Shown piece after piece: positions 26,508 to 34,093 of a stretch of DNA of 63,270 nucleotides; positions within the stretch are counted from its first letter, which is position 1; every line of letters starts with the position of its first letter. The notes below the pieces were generated by a model, which saw nothing but the letters and a program-made list of their open reading frames with translations, had not been told where the DNA came from and made no database searches. The DNA comes from JBCBTJ01 sp039818665. GTDB taxonomy: Bacteria > Pseudomonadota > Alphaproteobacteria > Caulobacterales > Hyphomonadaceae. The stretch lies in NCBI GenBank assembly GCA_039818665.1, contig JBCBTJ010000012.1, positions 1 through 63,270 on the forward strand, given 5' to 3'. A program made the translations under genes and the position numbers.

Positions 26508-26766
26508 CGCCTTCGTCCTCTCCCTGAGCCGGTTCCCGCTCTCACTAGCGGGGCTGACCGGTATGTCCAATGCATCATGACCGGCGCGGACAGTCACCGG
26601 ATCGAAACCGGCCGCAAACGGCCCGCCCCCGAAATGCCGCGATTGCGAAAGCTTTCTTCAAGCTCTCTGCGGCTAAAACCGCGCGGAAAGGGCGAAAGAC
26701 GAAGCGCAGACTCCCCTTTGGCGCGAAAATTGCTGGTGCGTCATTGTTGGTGTTGGAGACGACGCG

Positions 26767-27066
26767 ATGTGGGACAAATTTGAAGACGCCTGGGACGAAA
26801 TCAGCGCGGACGTCAGCGGATTCGCCGCTGAACGCTGGGCCTGGTTCCAATCCCTGACCGACCTGCAGCAACTGCTGATGGGCGCCGGGATCGCCATACT
26901 ACTGGGGATCATTTTGCGTCGCAAATCGAAACAGACACGGGCGAAAAGCACCGAGTTCAGTTTTGGCACGCTGATCCTGGCGGTCGGCACGATCCTGGCC
27001 TTCGCCCTCGGCGTCGACTGGGCTGTCGACTCCCTGGCCGGCGGCCGCAGCACGCTCGTGAACTAA
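26767..27066 (+). CDS. small membrane protein, unknown function
   Basis: A 99-residue protein with an acidic, Trp-rich N-terminal helix (MWDKFEDAWDEISADV) and two hydrophobic segments (LLMGAGIAILLGIIL and LILAVGTILAFALGVDWAV). I recognise no family. GGAGA precedes the ATG. It sits 39 bases before uvrC on the same strand. The 259-base divergent gap upstream (26508-26766) shows nothing identifiable. Confidence 0.7.
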   Translation: MWDKFEDAWDEISADVSGFAAERWAWFQSLTDLQQLLMGAGIAILLGIILRRKSKQTRAKSTEFSFGTLILAVGTILAFALGVDWAVDSLAGGRSTLVN

Positions 27067-27093
27067 AACGCTTCGCGCTGGCGCGCGAACCGC

Positions 27094-27105
27094 TACATTG
27101 GCGGC
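27094..27105 (+). promoter_or_regulatory. candidate -10 element giving a leaderless uvrC transcript
   Basis: TACATT at 27094-27099 lies exactly six bases before the uvrC ATG, and TTCGCG at 27072-27077 could be a -35 with a 16-base spacer. No Shine-Dalgarno sequence is present. This geometry predicts a transcript starting at or next to the A of the ATG. The same six-base spacing is found in front of the two paralogues at 30942 and 62848. Confidence 0.4.
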
Positions 27106-28983
27106 ATGGAATCGCAAGCGTCGACGTCGGCGCGTCCCGTCCGCGGCGTCGACGTCATCAAGGACAATCTGAAACGCCTGCCGGCGAAGCCGGGCGTCTA
27201 CCGCATGTTCGGCGCCGACGGGGACGTGCTCTATGTCGGCAAGGCGCGCAGCCTCAAAGCCCGGGTCGCGAGCTACGCCAAGCTCGGCGGCCACACCCAG
27301 CGCATCGCCATGATGATCTCGCTCACCGCGCGCATGGAGTTCGTGGTCACTGAAACCGAGACCGAAGCGCTGCTCCTCGAGGCCAACCTCATCAAGTCGC
27401 TGAAACCCCGCTTCAACATCCTGCTGCGCGACGACAAGTCCTTCCCCTACATTCTGATCCGGCGCGACCACGACGCCCCGCAAATCATCAAATATCGCGG
27501 CGCCAAGTCCAAGGAAGGCGACTATTTCGGCCCCTTCGCCAGCGCCAACGCCGTGATGCGCACCCTCGACACGCTCCAAAAAGCCTTTCTCCTGCGAACC
27601 TGCGAGGACGGCGTCTACGAGGCCCGCACCCGCCCCTGCATGCTGCACCAGATCAAGCGCTGCTCGGCGCCCTGCGTCGGCCTGATCAGCCCCGAAGACT
27701 ACCAAGCCCTCGCCGACCAAGCCGCCGATTTCCTGCGCGGCAAAGCCGTCGACCTGCAAAAATCTCTCGCCGCCGAGATGGAGGCCGCGGCTGAGAATAT
27801 GGAGTTCGAAGCCGCCGCGCGCCTGCGCGACCGAATCCGGGCCCTCGCCCATGTCCGGGCCGCTCAAGACGTGAACCCCGAGGGACTCGAAGAGGCCGAC
27901 GCGTTCGCGGTCGCGGTCGAAGGCGGCCAATCCTGCGTCCAGGTCTTCTTCTTCCGGGCCGGCCAGAACTGGGGGACCAAGGCCTACTTCCCGCGTCATG
28001 AGCGCGACGCCAGCCCGGCTGAGATCCTGGCCGCCTTCCTCGTCCAGTTCTACGACGCCCGCCCCGCCCCGAAGCTCATCCTCACCAATGAGGCCCCGGA
28101 CCAAGCCGAACTCATCGCCGAAGCCCTCGCCCTCCGCGCGCCGCACAAGGTCGAGCTCCGCACGCCGGAGCGCGGCGCCAAGCGCGAGCTCGTCCTGCAA
28201 GCCGCCCGCAACGCCAAGGAGGCGCTCGCCCGCAAGCTCGCCGAGGGCGCGACCCAGCAAAAGCTCCTGAACGATCTCGCCGCCGCCTTCAAGCTCGACG
28301 CCCCGCCCGAGCGAATCGAGGTCTACGACAATTCCCACATCCAGGGCGCGAACGCCGTCGGCGGCATGATTGTCGCCGGCCCGGAAGGCTTCGACAAAAG
28401 CCAGTACCGAAAATTCAACATCAAAGACAAAGACCTAGAACCCGGCGACGATTACGGCATGATGCGCGAGGTGATGACCCGCCGCTTCTCCCGCGCCCTG
28501 AAAGAACGGGGCGACGGCGCCAATCCGCCCTGGCCGGATCTCGTCCTCATCGATGGCGGCCTCGGCCAGCTCCGCGCCGTCATGGAGGCCCTCGGCGAAA
28601 TCGGCCTCAGCCATGAGGACGTCAATCTCGTCTCCATCGCCAAAGGCCCCGACCGCAACGCCGGCCGAGAGAAGTTCTTCCGCCCGGTCGGCGCGCCCTT
28701 CCAGCTGCCGCACAACTCGCCCGTGCTCTATTATCTTCAGCGCCTCCGCGACGAGGCCCATCGCTGGGCCATCGGCGCCCATCGCGCCAAACGCTCCGCC
28801 GACATCAAAAAGAGCCCGCTCGACGACATCGACGGCATCGGCCCGGCCCGCAAAAAAGCCCTGCTCCACCGCTTCGGCTCGGCCAAGGGCGTCGCCAAGG
28901 CGAAGCTCTCCGACCTCGCCGAGGTGGACGGCGTCAACCAGGCCCTGGCGGAGCGCATATACGGCCACTTCCATGGAAGCTGA
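27106..28983 (+). CDS. uvrC: UvrABC excinuclease subunit C
   Basis: A 625-residue nucleotide excision repair endonuclease. The GIY-YIG domain (KPGVYRMFGADGDVLYVGKA) makes the 3' incision; a UVR motif (AAENMEFEAAARLRDRI) contacts UvrB; the RNase H-like domain (IEVYDNSHIQGANAVGGMIV) makes the 5' incision; and helix-hairpin-helix motifs close the protein (LDDIDGIGPARKKALL). The length is normal. No GTTC-N7-GTTC operator is seen upstream, so SOS control is not indicated here. It overlaps pgsA by 11 bases. Confidence 0.97.
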   Translation: MESQASTSARPVRGVDVIKDNLKRLPAKPGVYRMFGADGDVLYVGKARSLKARVASYAKLGGHTQRIAMMISLTARMEFVVTETETEALLLEANLIKSLKPRFNILLRDDKSFPYILIRRDHDAPQIIKYRGAKSKEGDYFGPFASANAVMRTLDTLQKAFLLRTCEDGVYEARTRPCMLHQIKRCSAPCVGLISPEDYQALADQAADFLRGKAVDLQKSLAAEMEAAAENMEFEAAARLRDRIRALAHVRAAQDVNPEGLEEADAFAVAVEGGQSCVQVFFFRAGQNWGTKAYFPRHERDASPAEILAAFLVQFYDARPAPKLILTNEAPDQAELIAEALALRAPHKVELRTPERGAKRELVLQAARNAKEALARKLAEGATQQKLLNDLAAAFKLDAPPERIEVYDNSHIQGANAVGGMIVAGPEGFDKSQYRKFNIKDKDLEPGDDYGMMREVMTRRFSRALKERGDGANPPWPDLVLIDGGLGQLRAVMEALGEIGLSHEDVNLVSIAKGPDRNAGREKFFRPVGAPFQLPHNSPVLYYLQRLRDEAHRWAIGAHRAKRSADIKKSPLDDIDGIGPARKKALLHRFGSAKGVAKAKLSDLAEVDGVNQALAERIYGHFHGS

Positions 28984-29692
28984 CCCCCGCCCGCCCCTTT
29001 GGTGGCTGCCCAATGCGCTGACGATCGCCCGGTGCGGCCTGGCCCTCATGGTCGGCTGGGCGCTCCTTGAATACGGCGCGGAAGCCCGCCTCCTCGCCGA
29101 CGGCTCGAATGACGCGCTGCTCATCGGCTCGCCCGCCCTCGCCTACCATGCGCTCACCGCGCTCATCACCTTCGCCGCCGCGGCCTCCACCGACCTCGTC
29201 GACGGCCTCCTCGCCCGACGCCTGAACGCCCACACCGCCTTCGGCGCCTGGCTCGACCCGATCGCCGACAAGCTGCTCGTCGCCGCCGCCCTGATCGGCC
29301 TTGGCTACGCGCTTTATTGGCCGGCCTCCCTGCTGGTCCCGGCCAGCGTGATCATCGCACGGGACGTCGGCGTCAGCGTCCTGCGCGGCCTGCCCGGCGG
29401 CCGCCGCAGCCTGCCCGTCACCCCGCTCGCCAAATGGAAAACCGCCGCCGAACTCGCCGCCATCGCTCTCCTCCTGGCCGGGCTCGCTTTGCTCGCCGTC
29501 TTCCTCTCCCGCGGCATGCCGGCGCCGGGCGAACCGCTCGATTCCGCCCAACTGCAAGCGGCGCAATACATCTCCGCCGCCGGCGTCGGCCTGCTTTGGA
29601 TCGCCGCGGCTCTCTCCGCGATCACCGGCGTCGCTTATGGCAAAGCCGCGCGCCAAGCCGCCGAAGACACGCTGCGCGACACGTTCGATTGA
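28973..29692 (+). CDS. pgsA: CDP-diacylglycerol-glycerol-3-phosphate 3-phosphatidyltransferase
   Basis: A 239-residue inner-membrane enzyme making phosphatidylglycerol phosphate. The CDP-alcohol phosphotransferase signature is complete: DGLLAR, then a spacer, then GAWLDPIADK. PLWWLPNALTIARCGLA opens the first membrane helix. The ATG at 28973 lies inside the last codons of uvrC. uvrC followed by pgsA is a conserved alphaproteobacterial pair. Confidence 0.93.
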   Translation: MEADPRPPLWWLPNALTIARCGLALMVGWALLEYGAEARLLADGSNDALLIGSPALAYHALTALITFAAAASTDLVDGLLARRLNAHTAFGAWLDPIADKLLVAAALIGLGYALYWPASLLVPASVIIARDVGVSVLRGLPGGRRSLPVTPLAKWKTAAELAAIALLLAGLALLAVFLSRGMPAPGEPLDSAQLQAAQYISAAGVGLLWIAAALSAITGVAYGKAARQAAEDTLRDTFD

Positions 29693-29786
29693 ACTTCGCC
29701 TCAGGCGTCTTGGGCGGTCTTCAAGGCGATTTGCCCGGCGCCGAGCCTCGAGATACTGATCCTATCGAACGAAGGAGGGGGCGAAC

Positions 29787-30203
29787 ATGTCGGCGGGCAG
29801 TCTATTGGTCGGGCGGTTCTTGCTCGGCCTCTACTTTTTCGCGCCGGGCTTGATGAAAGTCGCCGAGCCCGAGGCGACCATCGCATACATGCAGTCCCAT
29901 GGCGTCGCCTTCGCCCAACCGCTGATGTGGATCGCAACGGCGGCCAACTTGATCGGCGGGCTGCTTTTGATGACGGGGCGGCATGTGAAGCCCGTCGCCT
30001 ACGGCTTCGTGCTCTACATCCTCCTCGTCAATGTCATGCTTCACGACTATTGGACCATGAGCGGCGACGCCGTCGGCCGCGAGCGGCAGAACTTCATCAA
30101 AAACCTCGCCATTTTGGCCGGACTTCTTGTGCTCGCCGGACAGGCGCCCGCCCGCCGCTTGTCGCTTCGCGGCTGGTGGCGCAGCGACAAATCCGCCACT
30201 TAG
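29787..30203 (+). CDS. DoxX family membrane protein
   Basis: A 138-residue protein with four predicted membrane helices. LLVGRFLLGLYFFAPGLMKV and PLMWIATAANLIGGLLLMTGR match DoxX-type proteins, linked in other bacteria to thiosulfate or redox balance; its function here is unknown. AAGGAGGGGG lies in front of the ATG, a very strong ribosome site by the standards of this window. Confidence 0.85.
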   Translation: MSAGSLLVGRFLLGLYFFAPGLMKVAEPEATIAYMQSHGVAFAQPLMWIATAANLIGGLLLMTGRHVKPVAYGFVLYILLVNVMLHDYWTMSGDAVGRERQNFIKNLAILAGLLVLAGQAPARRLSLRGWWRSDKSAT

Positions 30204-30220
30204 TCGCAATCGGCGCCGTG

Positions 30221-30808
30221 CTAGCGCGGCGCGCGGATCATCGGCCGCACCACGGGCGAGCCGCCGACCTGGATCTCACCCAACACCTCAAAGCCGTGGC
30301 GCTCATAGAACGCGACGTTCCGGGGGTTCGAGCTTTCCAAATAGGCCGGCAGTCCCGCCTCGTCGGCGGCGAGCAGCGCGTGCTTCATGAGCGCGGCGCC
30401 GAGGCCCTGGCCGATCCAGTTCGGATCCGCGGCGATCATCGACAGATACCAGCACGGATCGTCGGGGTGATATTCGTCCATGTGTTCGAGGACGCCCATT
30501 ACATCGGCCAAACGGTCTTCGGGCAGCGAGCGCGCGAGCACCGCGCCGACCTCCTCGCCGTCGACCTCGGCGCCAGGCGGCAGCCACAGCGCGGCCGCTT
30601 TGCCGCCCTCGACCAAATGGGCCGTATCGTGTTCGAAAGCCCGCCCGCCGAACGCACGGCTGAAATCGGGCATGGTCGCGAGATAGTCCCTCGGACTCGG
30701 CCAAAGCCAGCGAAAGACGGGATCGGCCCCGAACCCCAGAACCAGGGCCTGAATCGCCGTGTCCTGATCTTTGTCAGCGGTCGCTCGCCGCACCTCAGGC
30801 AGTGTCAT
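30221..30808 (-). CDS. GNAT family N-acetyltransferase
   Basis: A 195-residue GNAT protein. The acetyl-CoA loop is NWIGQGLGAALMKHAL, and NPRNVAFYERHGFEVLGEI is the typical C-terminal block. Two ATG codons (30814 and 30808) are possible; GGGAGG lies three bases from the first and nine from the second, so I prefer 30808. The acceptor is unknown. The stop is 17 bases from the convergent DoxX stop. Confidence 0.87.
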   Translation of the reverse strand: MTLPEVRRATADKDQDTAIQALVLGFGADPVFRWLWPSPRDYLATMPDFSRAFGGRAFEHDTAHLVEGGKAAALWLPPGAEVDGEEVGAVLARSLPEDRLADVMGVLEHMDEYHPDDPCWYLSMIAADPNWIGQGLGAALMKHALLAADEAGLPAYLESSNPRNVAFYERHGFEVLGEIQVGGSPVVRPMIRAPR

Positions 30809-30900
30809 GTGCATCGTCCTCCCGCCGCCATGAAGGCACGGAAGCGCAGCCGGGTCCAATCGCCCCGCCAACAAAGCGGCCATCGGAACACGATCCACCA

Positions 30901-30941
30901 AATCTATCCGCCCCCTCCCGCGCCCGCCGTACACTCCCCCG
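30901..30941 (+). promoter_or_regulatory. conserved upstream element, copy 1
   Basis: The 44 bases up to and including the ATG at 30942 match those before the paralogue at 62848 at about 37 positions. AATCTATCC, CCCCCTCCCG, CGCCGTA and CTCCCCC are shared. There is no Shine-Dalgarno sequence; TACACT at 30930-30935 sits six bases before the ATG, as expected for a leaderless transcript. The conserved AATCTATCC 20 bases upstream of it may be a -35 variant or an activator site. Confidence 0.5.
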
Positions 30942-31580
30942 ATGACCGCCGCGTCGGACACTTTGGCCACGGCCCAGCAATATGGCTCGGAGCTCTTCTT
31001 AAGAGCGGTAAGCCGGGACGGGCTGTATCTCGGTCAGCGTTGGCTCACCAAGGCCGCGGCCGGGCGCTTGCGACGCGCGATAAGGGCGCTCGAGGCCTTT
31101 TTGCGCCGGGCGCTGATCCTGCTGGCGTTGGAGCTCGAACCGGAGCTTAAACCCTCCGAGAAAGAACCCGACGGGATCAGGCGCAAGGGCCGGCCCGGCC
31201 GCCGCCTGCCGGCCTTTCAGATCTTCACCGACGACACTATCCCCTTGGAGTCGTTCGCGTTTTTACGGGGCCGCCAAGCTCAGGACTGGCGCCCGGCGCA
31301 AGTCCCGATCGGGCCGCTGATCCGCCGGCTCGGCGCGCTGAAACTGCTGCTCGACGCGCCCGAGACCCGCATCCGCCGCCTCGCCTTTCACATGGCGCGC
31401 AAGCGCCCCGGCCTGATCCCCGCGCCCGATCTCGGCAAAGGCTTGGTGCCGAACCGGTTGGGCACCGAGGTCTCGGCCCTCTACCATGCTTTCGGCCACG
31501 CGATCCTGCAACAGAGCCGGGCGCGCCCGCCCCCGCTGCCGCCGGCTCTGCGCGCCCGGCCGCGCATTCGCCTGCTCTAG
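30942..31580 (+). CDS. conserved protein of unknown family, paralogue A
   Basis: A 212-residue protein I do not recognise. SDTLATAQQYGSELFL at the N terminus and LRALEAFLRRALILLALELEP-type sequence (residues about 45-68) are almost identical in the partial paralogue at 62848. The middle helix is amphipathic to hydrophobic; the C terminus is Arg/Pro-rich. No signal peptide and no catalytic motif is visible. The gene is divergent from the GNAT gene, and the repeat-rich gap 31581-31981 follows it. Confidence 0.75.
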   Translation: MTAASDTLATAQQYGSELFLRAVSRDGLYLGQRWLTKAAAGRLRRAIRALEAFLRRALILLALELEPELKPSEKEPDGIRRKGRPGRRLPAFQIFTDDTIPLESFAFLRGRQAQDWRPAQVPIGPLIRRLGALKLLLDAPETRIRRLAFHMARKRPGLIPAPDLGKGLVPNRLGTEVSALYHAFGHAILQQSRARPPPLPPALRARPRIRLL

Positions 31581-31656
31581 ATCAACGACTTATCCAACAA
31601 AATCGCACGTGAAGCTCGGGGCCCGGGAGCCGCGCCTCTGCCCGCAATTTCGTTCC

Positions 31657-31768
31657 GTCACCCTCGACGGGCGGAGCCCGTCTGAGGGCCCATCTCTGGA
31701 CCTCTCCCAGCGTGCAGTCGGCGCATTTCCGAGCTGGGCCCTCAGACCGCTTCGCGGTCGAGAGTGAC
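31657..31768. repeat. inverted pair of REP-like palindromes
   Basis: Arm 1 (31657-31692) and arm 2 (31735-31768) are inverted copies of one element: GTCAC, CTCGAC, an internal hairpin, then GTCTGAGGGCCCA. The internal stems differ but each pairs with itself: ACGGGC-GGA-GCCCGT in arm 1, GACCGC-TTCG-CGGTC in arm 2. Self-complementary changes suggest the folded form is preserved. It lies in the 400-base gap between paralogue A and the ligA stop. No RAYT transposase gene is in the window. Confidence 0.7.
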
Positions 31769-31793
31769 GCAGAAAGGATGGTTCGACGCGAAG

Positions 31794-31890
31794 CCCCCCA
31801 CAAGCACCGCGCCGGCGCAGCGGCCGGCGCGCCAGCGCCGAACAGCCGCGAGCAAACCAAAAACCCCCCACAAGCAACGCGCCGGCGCAG
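31794..31890. repeat. 27-base direct repeat and degenerate A-rich units
   Basis: A 27-base unit at 31794-31820 (CCCCCCACAAGCACCGCG, then CCGGCGCAG) recurs at 31864-31890 with a single mismatch. Around and after it three imperfect units end in CCGCG(A)GCAAACCAAAA-like runs, up to about 31975. There are only two good copies and no spacer regularity, so this is not a CRISPR. With the inverted pair before it, it fills the whole gap 31581-31981, which shows no coding sequence. Confidence 0.6.
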
Positions 31891-31981
31891 GGCGCCCGAG
31901 CGGAGCGAGGATCCGCGCCCGAGCAAAACAAAAGACTCGCCCGAGCGCGGCGAGGAGCAGCCGCGATCAAACGAAAGCGTT

Positions 31982-34093
31982 CTAAGCCCCGATCAGCGCC
32001 AGCCACTCAGTCTCGGTCATAACTTGGACGCCGAGATCGGCGGCCTTCTTCAGTTTCGACCCGGCGCCGGGGCCCGCGACGACCAAATCGGTTTTGGACG
32101 AGACCGAGCCCGACACTTTGGCGCCGAGCGAGACAGCGCGCGCCTTGGCCTCGTCCCGCGTCATCTGTTCCAAGGTTCCTGTGAACACCAGGATCTTCCC
32201 GGCGACCGGGCTGTCGGTCTCGGCTGCTTCGGCGTCTTTCACCGAGACCTCTGCGAGCAACGCCTCCAGCGTCTCGCGATTGTGCGGTTCGCGGACGAAA
32301 TCGATCAGCGCGCCCGCCGCCGCCGCGCCCACGCCGTCGATCGACATCAAATCCTCCCAGGCCGGCCCCTCGCGCGCTTCGGCTTCGGCCGCCGACCGGA
32401 CCACGCTCCAAAACGCATCCCAGGATTTGTAGTGCCGCGCGAACAATCCCGCCGTCGTCTCCCCCACATGGCGGATGCCGAGCGCGTTCAGGAAGCGGTC
32501 GAAATCGGGTTCGCGCCGCGCGTCCACGGCCTCGAGCAGGTTGCGCGCCGAGACCTCGCCGAAGCCGTCCCAGTCCGCGAGCGGCGGCAAGCCGGCCCCT
32601 TCGATCCGCGCAGGCAGCTGAAATATGTGCTGGGGACGCGTCACGACCCCCTTTTCAAAAAACAGCCCCACCTGCTTCGCCCCCAAGCCATCAATGTCGA
32701 GCGCTTTGCGCGAGACGAAATGGCGCAATCGCTCCACCGCTTGAGCCGGACAGATCAGCCCGCCCGTGCAACGCCGGCGCACATCGGCCACGCCGGCCTC
32801 GTCCAGCTCCCTGACCGCCGCCGAGCCGCACTCGGGGCACGCCTCGGGCATCACGAAGGGCTGGCTGTCGGCGGGCCGCGCGTCTGCGACGACGCCGAGG
32901 ATCTGCGGGATCACATCCCCGGCCCGCTGCACGATCACCGTGTCGCCGACGCGCACGTCCTTGCGCATGATCTCGTCTTCATTGTGCAGCGTGGCGTTGG
33001 AGACGACGACGCCGCCGACGGTCACGGGAGTGAGCCGCGCCACCGGCGTCAGCGTACCCGTCCGCCCGACCTGGATGTCGATCGCTTCAAGCTTGGTCGT
33101 GGCTTTCTCGGCTGGGAATTTGTGCGCGATCGCCCAGCGCGGCGCGCGGCTGACAAAGCCGAGCCGCGCTTGCCAGTCCAACCGGTCGATCTTGTAGACA
33201 ACGCCGTCGATATCGTAGCCAAGCCCCGCTCGGCGCGCCTCTATCTCACGATACGCCTCGATGAGGCCGTCCAAACTCTCATGCCGCGAGAACAGCGGAT
33301 TGGTTTGAAACCCCCAGGCGGCGAAGGCCTCCACCGCACCCGATTGCGTGTCTGCGAACGGCGCCGACGCCTCGCCCCAAGCGTAGGCGAAAAAGCGCAG
33401 CGCCCGGTCGCGCGTGATCTCCACGTCCAACTGGCGTAGCCCGCCCGCGGCGGCGTTGCGGGGATTGGCGTAGATCTTCCGGCCCGCCGCCGCCTCGCGT
33501 TCGTTGAGCGCCGCGAACTCGCCATGCGACATGTAGACCTCGCCGCGCACCTCCACGCGCGCCGGCCAGCCCGCGCCCGCAAGCGTCTCCGGAATGTCGG
33601 CGATGGTTCGCGCATTGGCGGTGACGTCTTCGCCGACGGCGCCGTCGCCGCGTGTCGCCGCCCGCGCGAACGCGCCGTCCTCATAGAGCAGGTTCAAGGA
33701 CAGGCCGTCGATCTTCGGCTCCGCCGTGACCGCAACCACCTCCTCCGCGCCAAGGCCGAGAAACCGTCGCACCCGCGCGACGAACTCGGCGACATCCTCC
33801 TCGGAAAACGCGTTGTCCAGCGACAACATCGGCTTCAAGTGACGAGCCTTGGCGAACCCCTCGCTCGGCGCAGCGCCGACGCGGTCAGTCGGGCTGTCGG
33901 CGCGTTTCAGGCCCGGGAACCGCGCCTCGATTTCGAGGTTGCGCCGGCGCAGCGCGTCATAGTCCGCGTCGGTCAAATGCGGCGCGTCGTCCTTATAGTA
34001 GGCCGCGTCCGCCATTTTGATCTCGGCCGCGAGCCGGGCGAGCTCGGCGCGCGCCTCCGCTTCACTCAAAGCCTCGACCGATTTGGCGCTCAT
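31982..34093 (-). CDS. ligA: NAD-dependent DNA ligase
   Basis: A 703-residue ligase. The adenylation motif is KIDG in AEPKIDGLSLNLLYEDG, then the OB-fold block VGRTGTLTPVARL, a Cys4 zinc finger (CPECGSAAV and CTGGLICP), helix-hairpin-helix repeats, and a C-terminal BRCT domain (VFTGTLEQMTRDEAKA). It seals nicks in replication and repair. The start overlaps the recN stop as ATGA (34090-34093), so it is in the same transcript and should share the SOS control of recN. Confidence 0.97.
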   Translation of the reverse strand: MSAKSVEALSEAEARAELARLAAEIKMADAAYYKDDAPHLTDADYDALRRRNLEIEARFPGLKRADSPTDRVGAAPSEGFAKARHLKPMLSLDNAFSEEDVAEFVARVRRFLGLGAEEVVAVTAEPKIDGLSLNLLYEDGAFARAATRGDGAVGEDVTANARTIADIPETLAGAGWPARVEVRGEVYMSHGEFAALNEREAAAGRKIYANPRNAAAGGLRQLDVEITRDRALRFFAYAWGEASAPFADTQSGAVEAFAAWGFQTNPLFSRHESLDGLIEAYREIEARRAGLGYDIDGVVYKIDRLDWQARLGFVSRAPRWAIAHKFPAEKATTKLEAIDIQVGRTGTLTPVARLTPVTVGGVVVSNATLHNEDEIMRKDVRVGDTVIVQRAGDVIPQILGVVADARPADSQPFVMPEACPECGSAAVRELDEAGVADVRRRCTGGLICPAQAVERLRHFVSRKALDIDGLGAKQVGLFFEKGVVTRPQHIFQLPARIEGAGLPPLADWDGFGEVSARNLLEAVDARREPDFDRFLNALGIRHVGETTAGLFARHYKSWDAFWSVVRSAAEAEAREGPAWEDLMSIDGVGAAAAGALIDFVREPHNRETLEALLAEVSVKDAEAAETDSPVAGKILVFTGTLEQMTRDEAKARAVSLGAKVSGSVSSKTDLVVAGPGAGSKLKKAADLGVQVMTETEWLALIGA

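Noticed and set aside
27067..27105. SOS operator in front of uvrC
   Set aside because: A single GAAC is present but no second half-site at seven bases; a similar look upstream of recQ found none.
26899..28338. A 479-codon open frame on the minus strand opposite uvrC
   Set aside because: It lies fully opposite an intact uvrC, has low-complexity Gly/Ala/Glu-rich sequence and no motif; long open antisense frames are expected in high-GC DNA.
31794..31890. Possible CRISPR array
   Set aside because: Only two good repeat copies, no regular spacers and no cas gene in the window.
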